Assembly (NCBI GenBank): GCA_964432925.1
Contig: CAYSPM010000158.1
Coordinates: 1 to 5,684 of the forward strand
Reading direction: 5' to 3'
From: CAYNTC01 sp964432925
Lineage (GTDB): Bacteria; Planctomycetota; Phycisphaerae; Sedimentisphaerales; Anaerobacaceae
Length of the DNA: 5,684 nucleotides
The notes beneath the pieces were generated by a model. That model saw nothing but the letters and a program-made list of their open reading frames with translations, did not search any database and was not told the DNA's origin. Made by a program: the position numbers and the translations under genes. Of the stretch, positions 5,619-5,684 are shown piece after piece (the first letter of the stretch is position 1; each line of letters begins with the position of its first letter).

Positions 5619-5684
5619 CCTTAATACACAAGATAGTTAGGTATTGTGCCGGAACCAATCCGTCAAAAAATCAGCACGTTTAAT

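Larger units (their letters stand above)
5284..5684. other. Gene-free right flank
   Basis: About 400 bases lie upstream of the operon promoter with no credible gene on either strand; open frames are interrupted by stops within a few tens of codons. From left to right the region has the first GTAGGGTGCGA hairpin, a small hairpin TTGAT/ATCAA (5324-5338), two plus-strand terminators, the second GTAGGGTGCGA hairpin and the AT-rich inverted repeat. A weak plus-strand promoter-like pair, TTGTGT (5516-5521) and TACATT (5539-5544) with a 17-base spacer, could serve a gene beyond the window, but the match is poor. Confidence 0.6.

Noticed and set aside
1..5684. tRNA, rRNA or transposase genes
   Set aside because: No cloverleaf-like sequence, rRNA core or transposase motif was seen on either strand.

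Overview
The window holds one four-gene operon read on the minus strand (about 5283 down to 385), bracketed by two gene-free flanks rich in short hairpin repeats. In transcription order the genes are a GldA-type ABC ATPase (4467-5186), a GldF-type ABC-2 permease (3712-4443), a GldG-type membrane-anchored protein (1600-3663) and a DUF4340 protein (385-1533). Gaps of 23, 48 and 66 bases, the same orientation and the family logic all support a single transcript. A sigma70-like promoter (5256-5283) sits just upstream of the ATPase.

Together the genes make a membrane complex of the Gld ABC type. The ATPase pairs with the six-helix permease. GldG and the DUF4340 protein are each anchored by an N-terminal helix with large extracytoplasmic domains. 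The names come from the gliding-motility genes of Bacteroidetes, but the same set with a DUF4340 gene is common in non-gliding bacteria, where the substrate is unknown. Nothing else of a gliding or type IX secretion system is visible here, so gliding should not be inferred.

Left flank (1-384): two different inverted-repeat elements lie just downstream of the operon. One is a paired hairpin of the ATTCCCG...CGGGAAT type (62-131). The other is a larger, diverged inverted repeat bounded by GTCATTTCGA/TCGAAATGAC (174-343, perhaps 168-353).

Right flank (5187-5684): the operon promoter and leader come first. Then an inverted pair of GTAGGGTGCGA hairpins (5301-5322 and 5462-5482) encloses two strong intrinsic terminators that act on plus-strand transcripts, although no plus-strand gene precedes them. 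Farther right is an AT-rich inverted repeat (5587-5618) in otherwise featureless sequence.

Organism: base composition is moderate (mid-40s percent GC by eye). The gldA-gldF-gldG-DUF4340 order, the protein sequences (as remembered) and the hairpin-rich intergenic DNA suggest a Planctomycetota bacterium, possibly of the Phycisphaerae/Sedimentisphaerales side. This is a recollection-based inference, not a demonstrated assignment. The genes look intact and ordinary for their families. The less explained material is in the intergenic repeats, the orphan terminators and a small in-frame tandem repeat in gldG.
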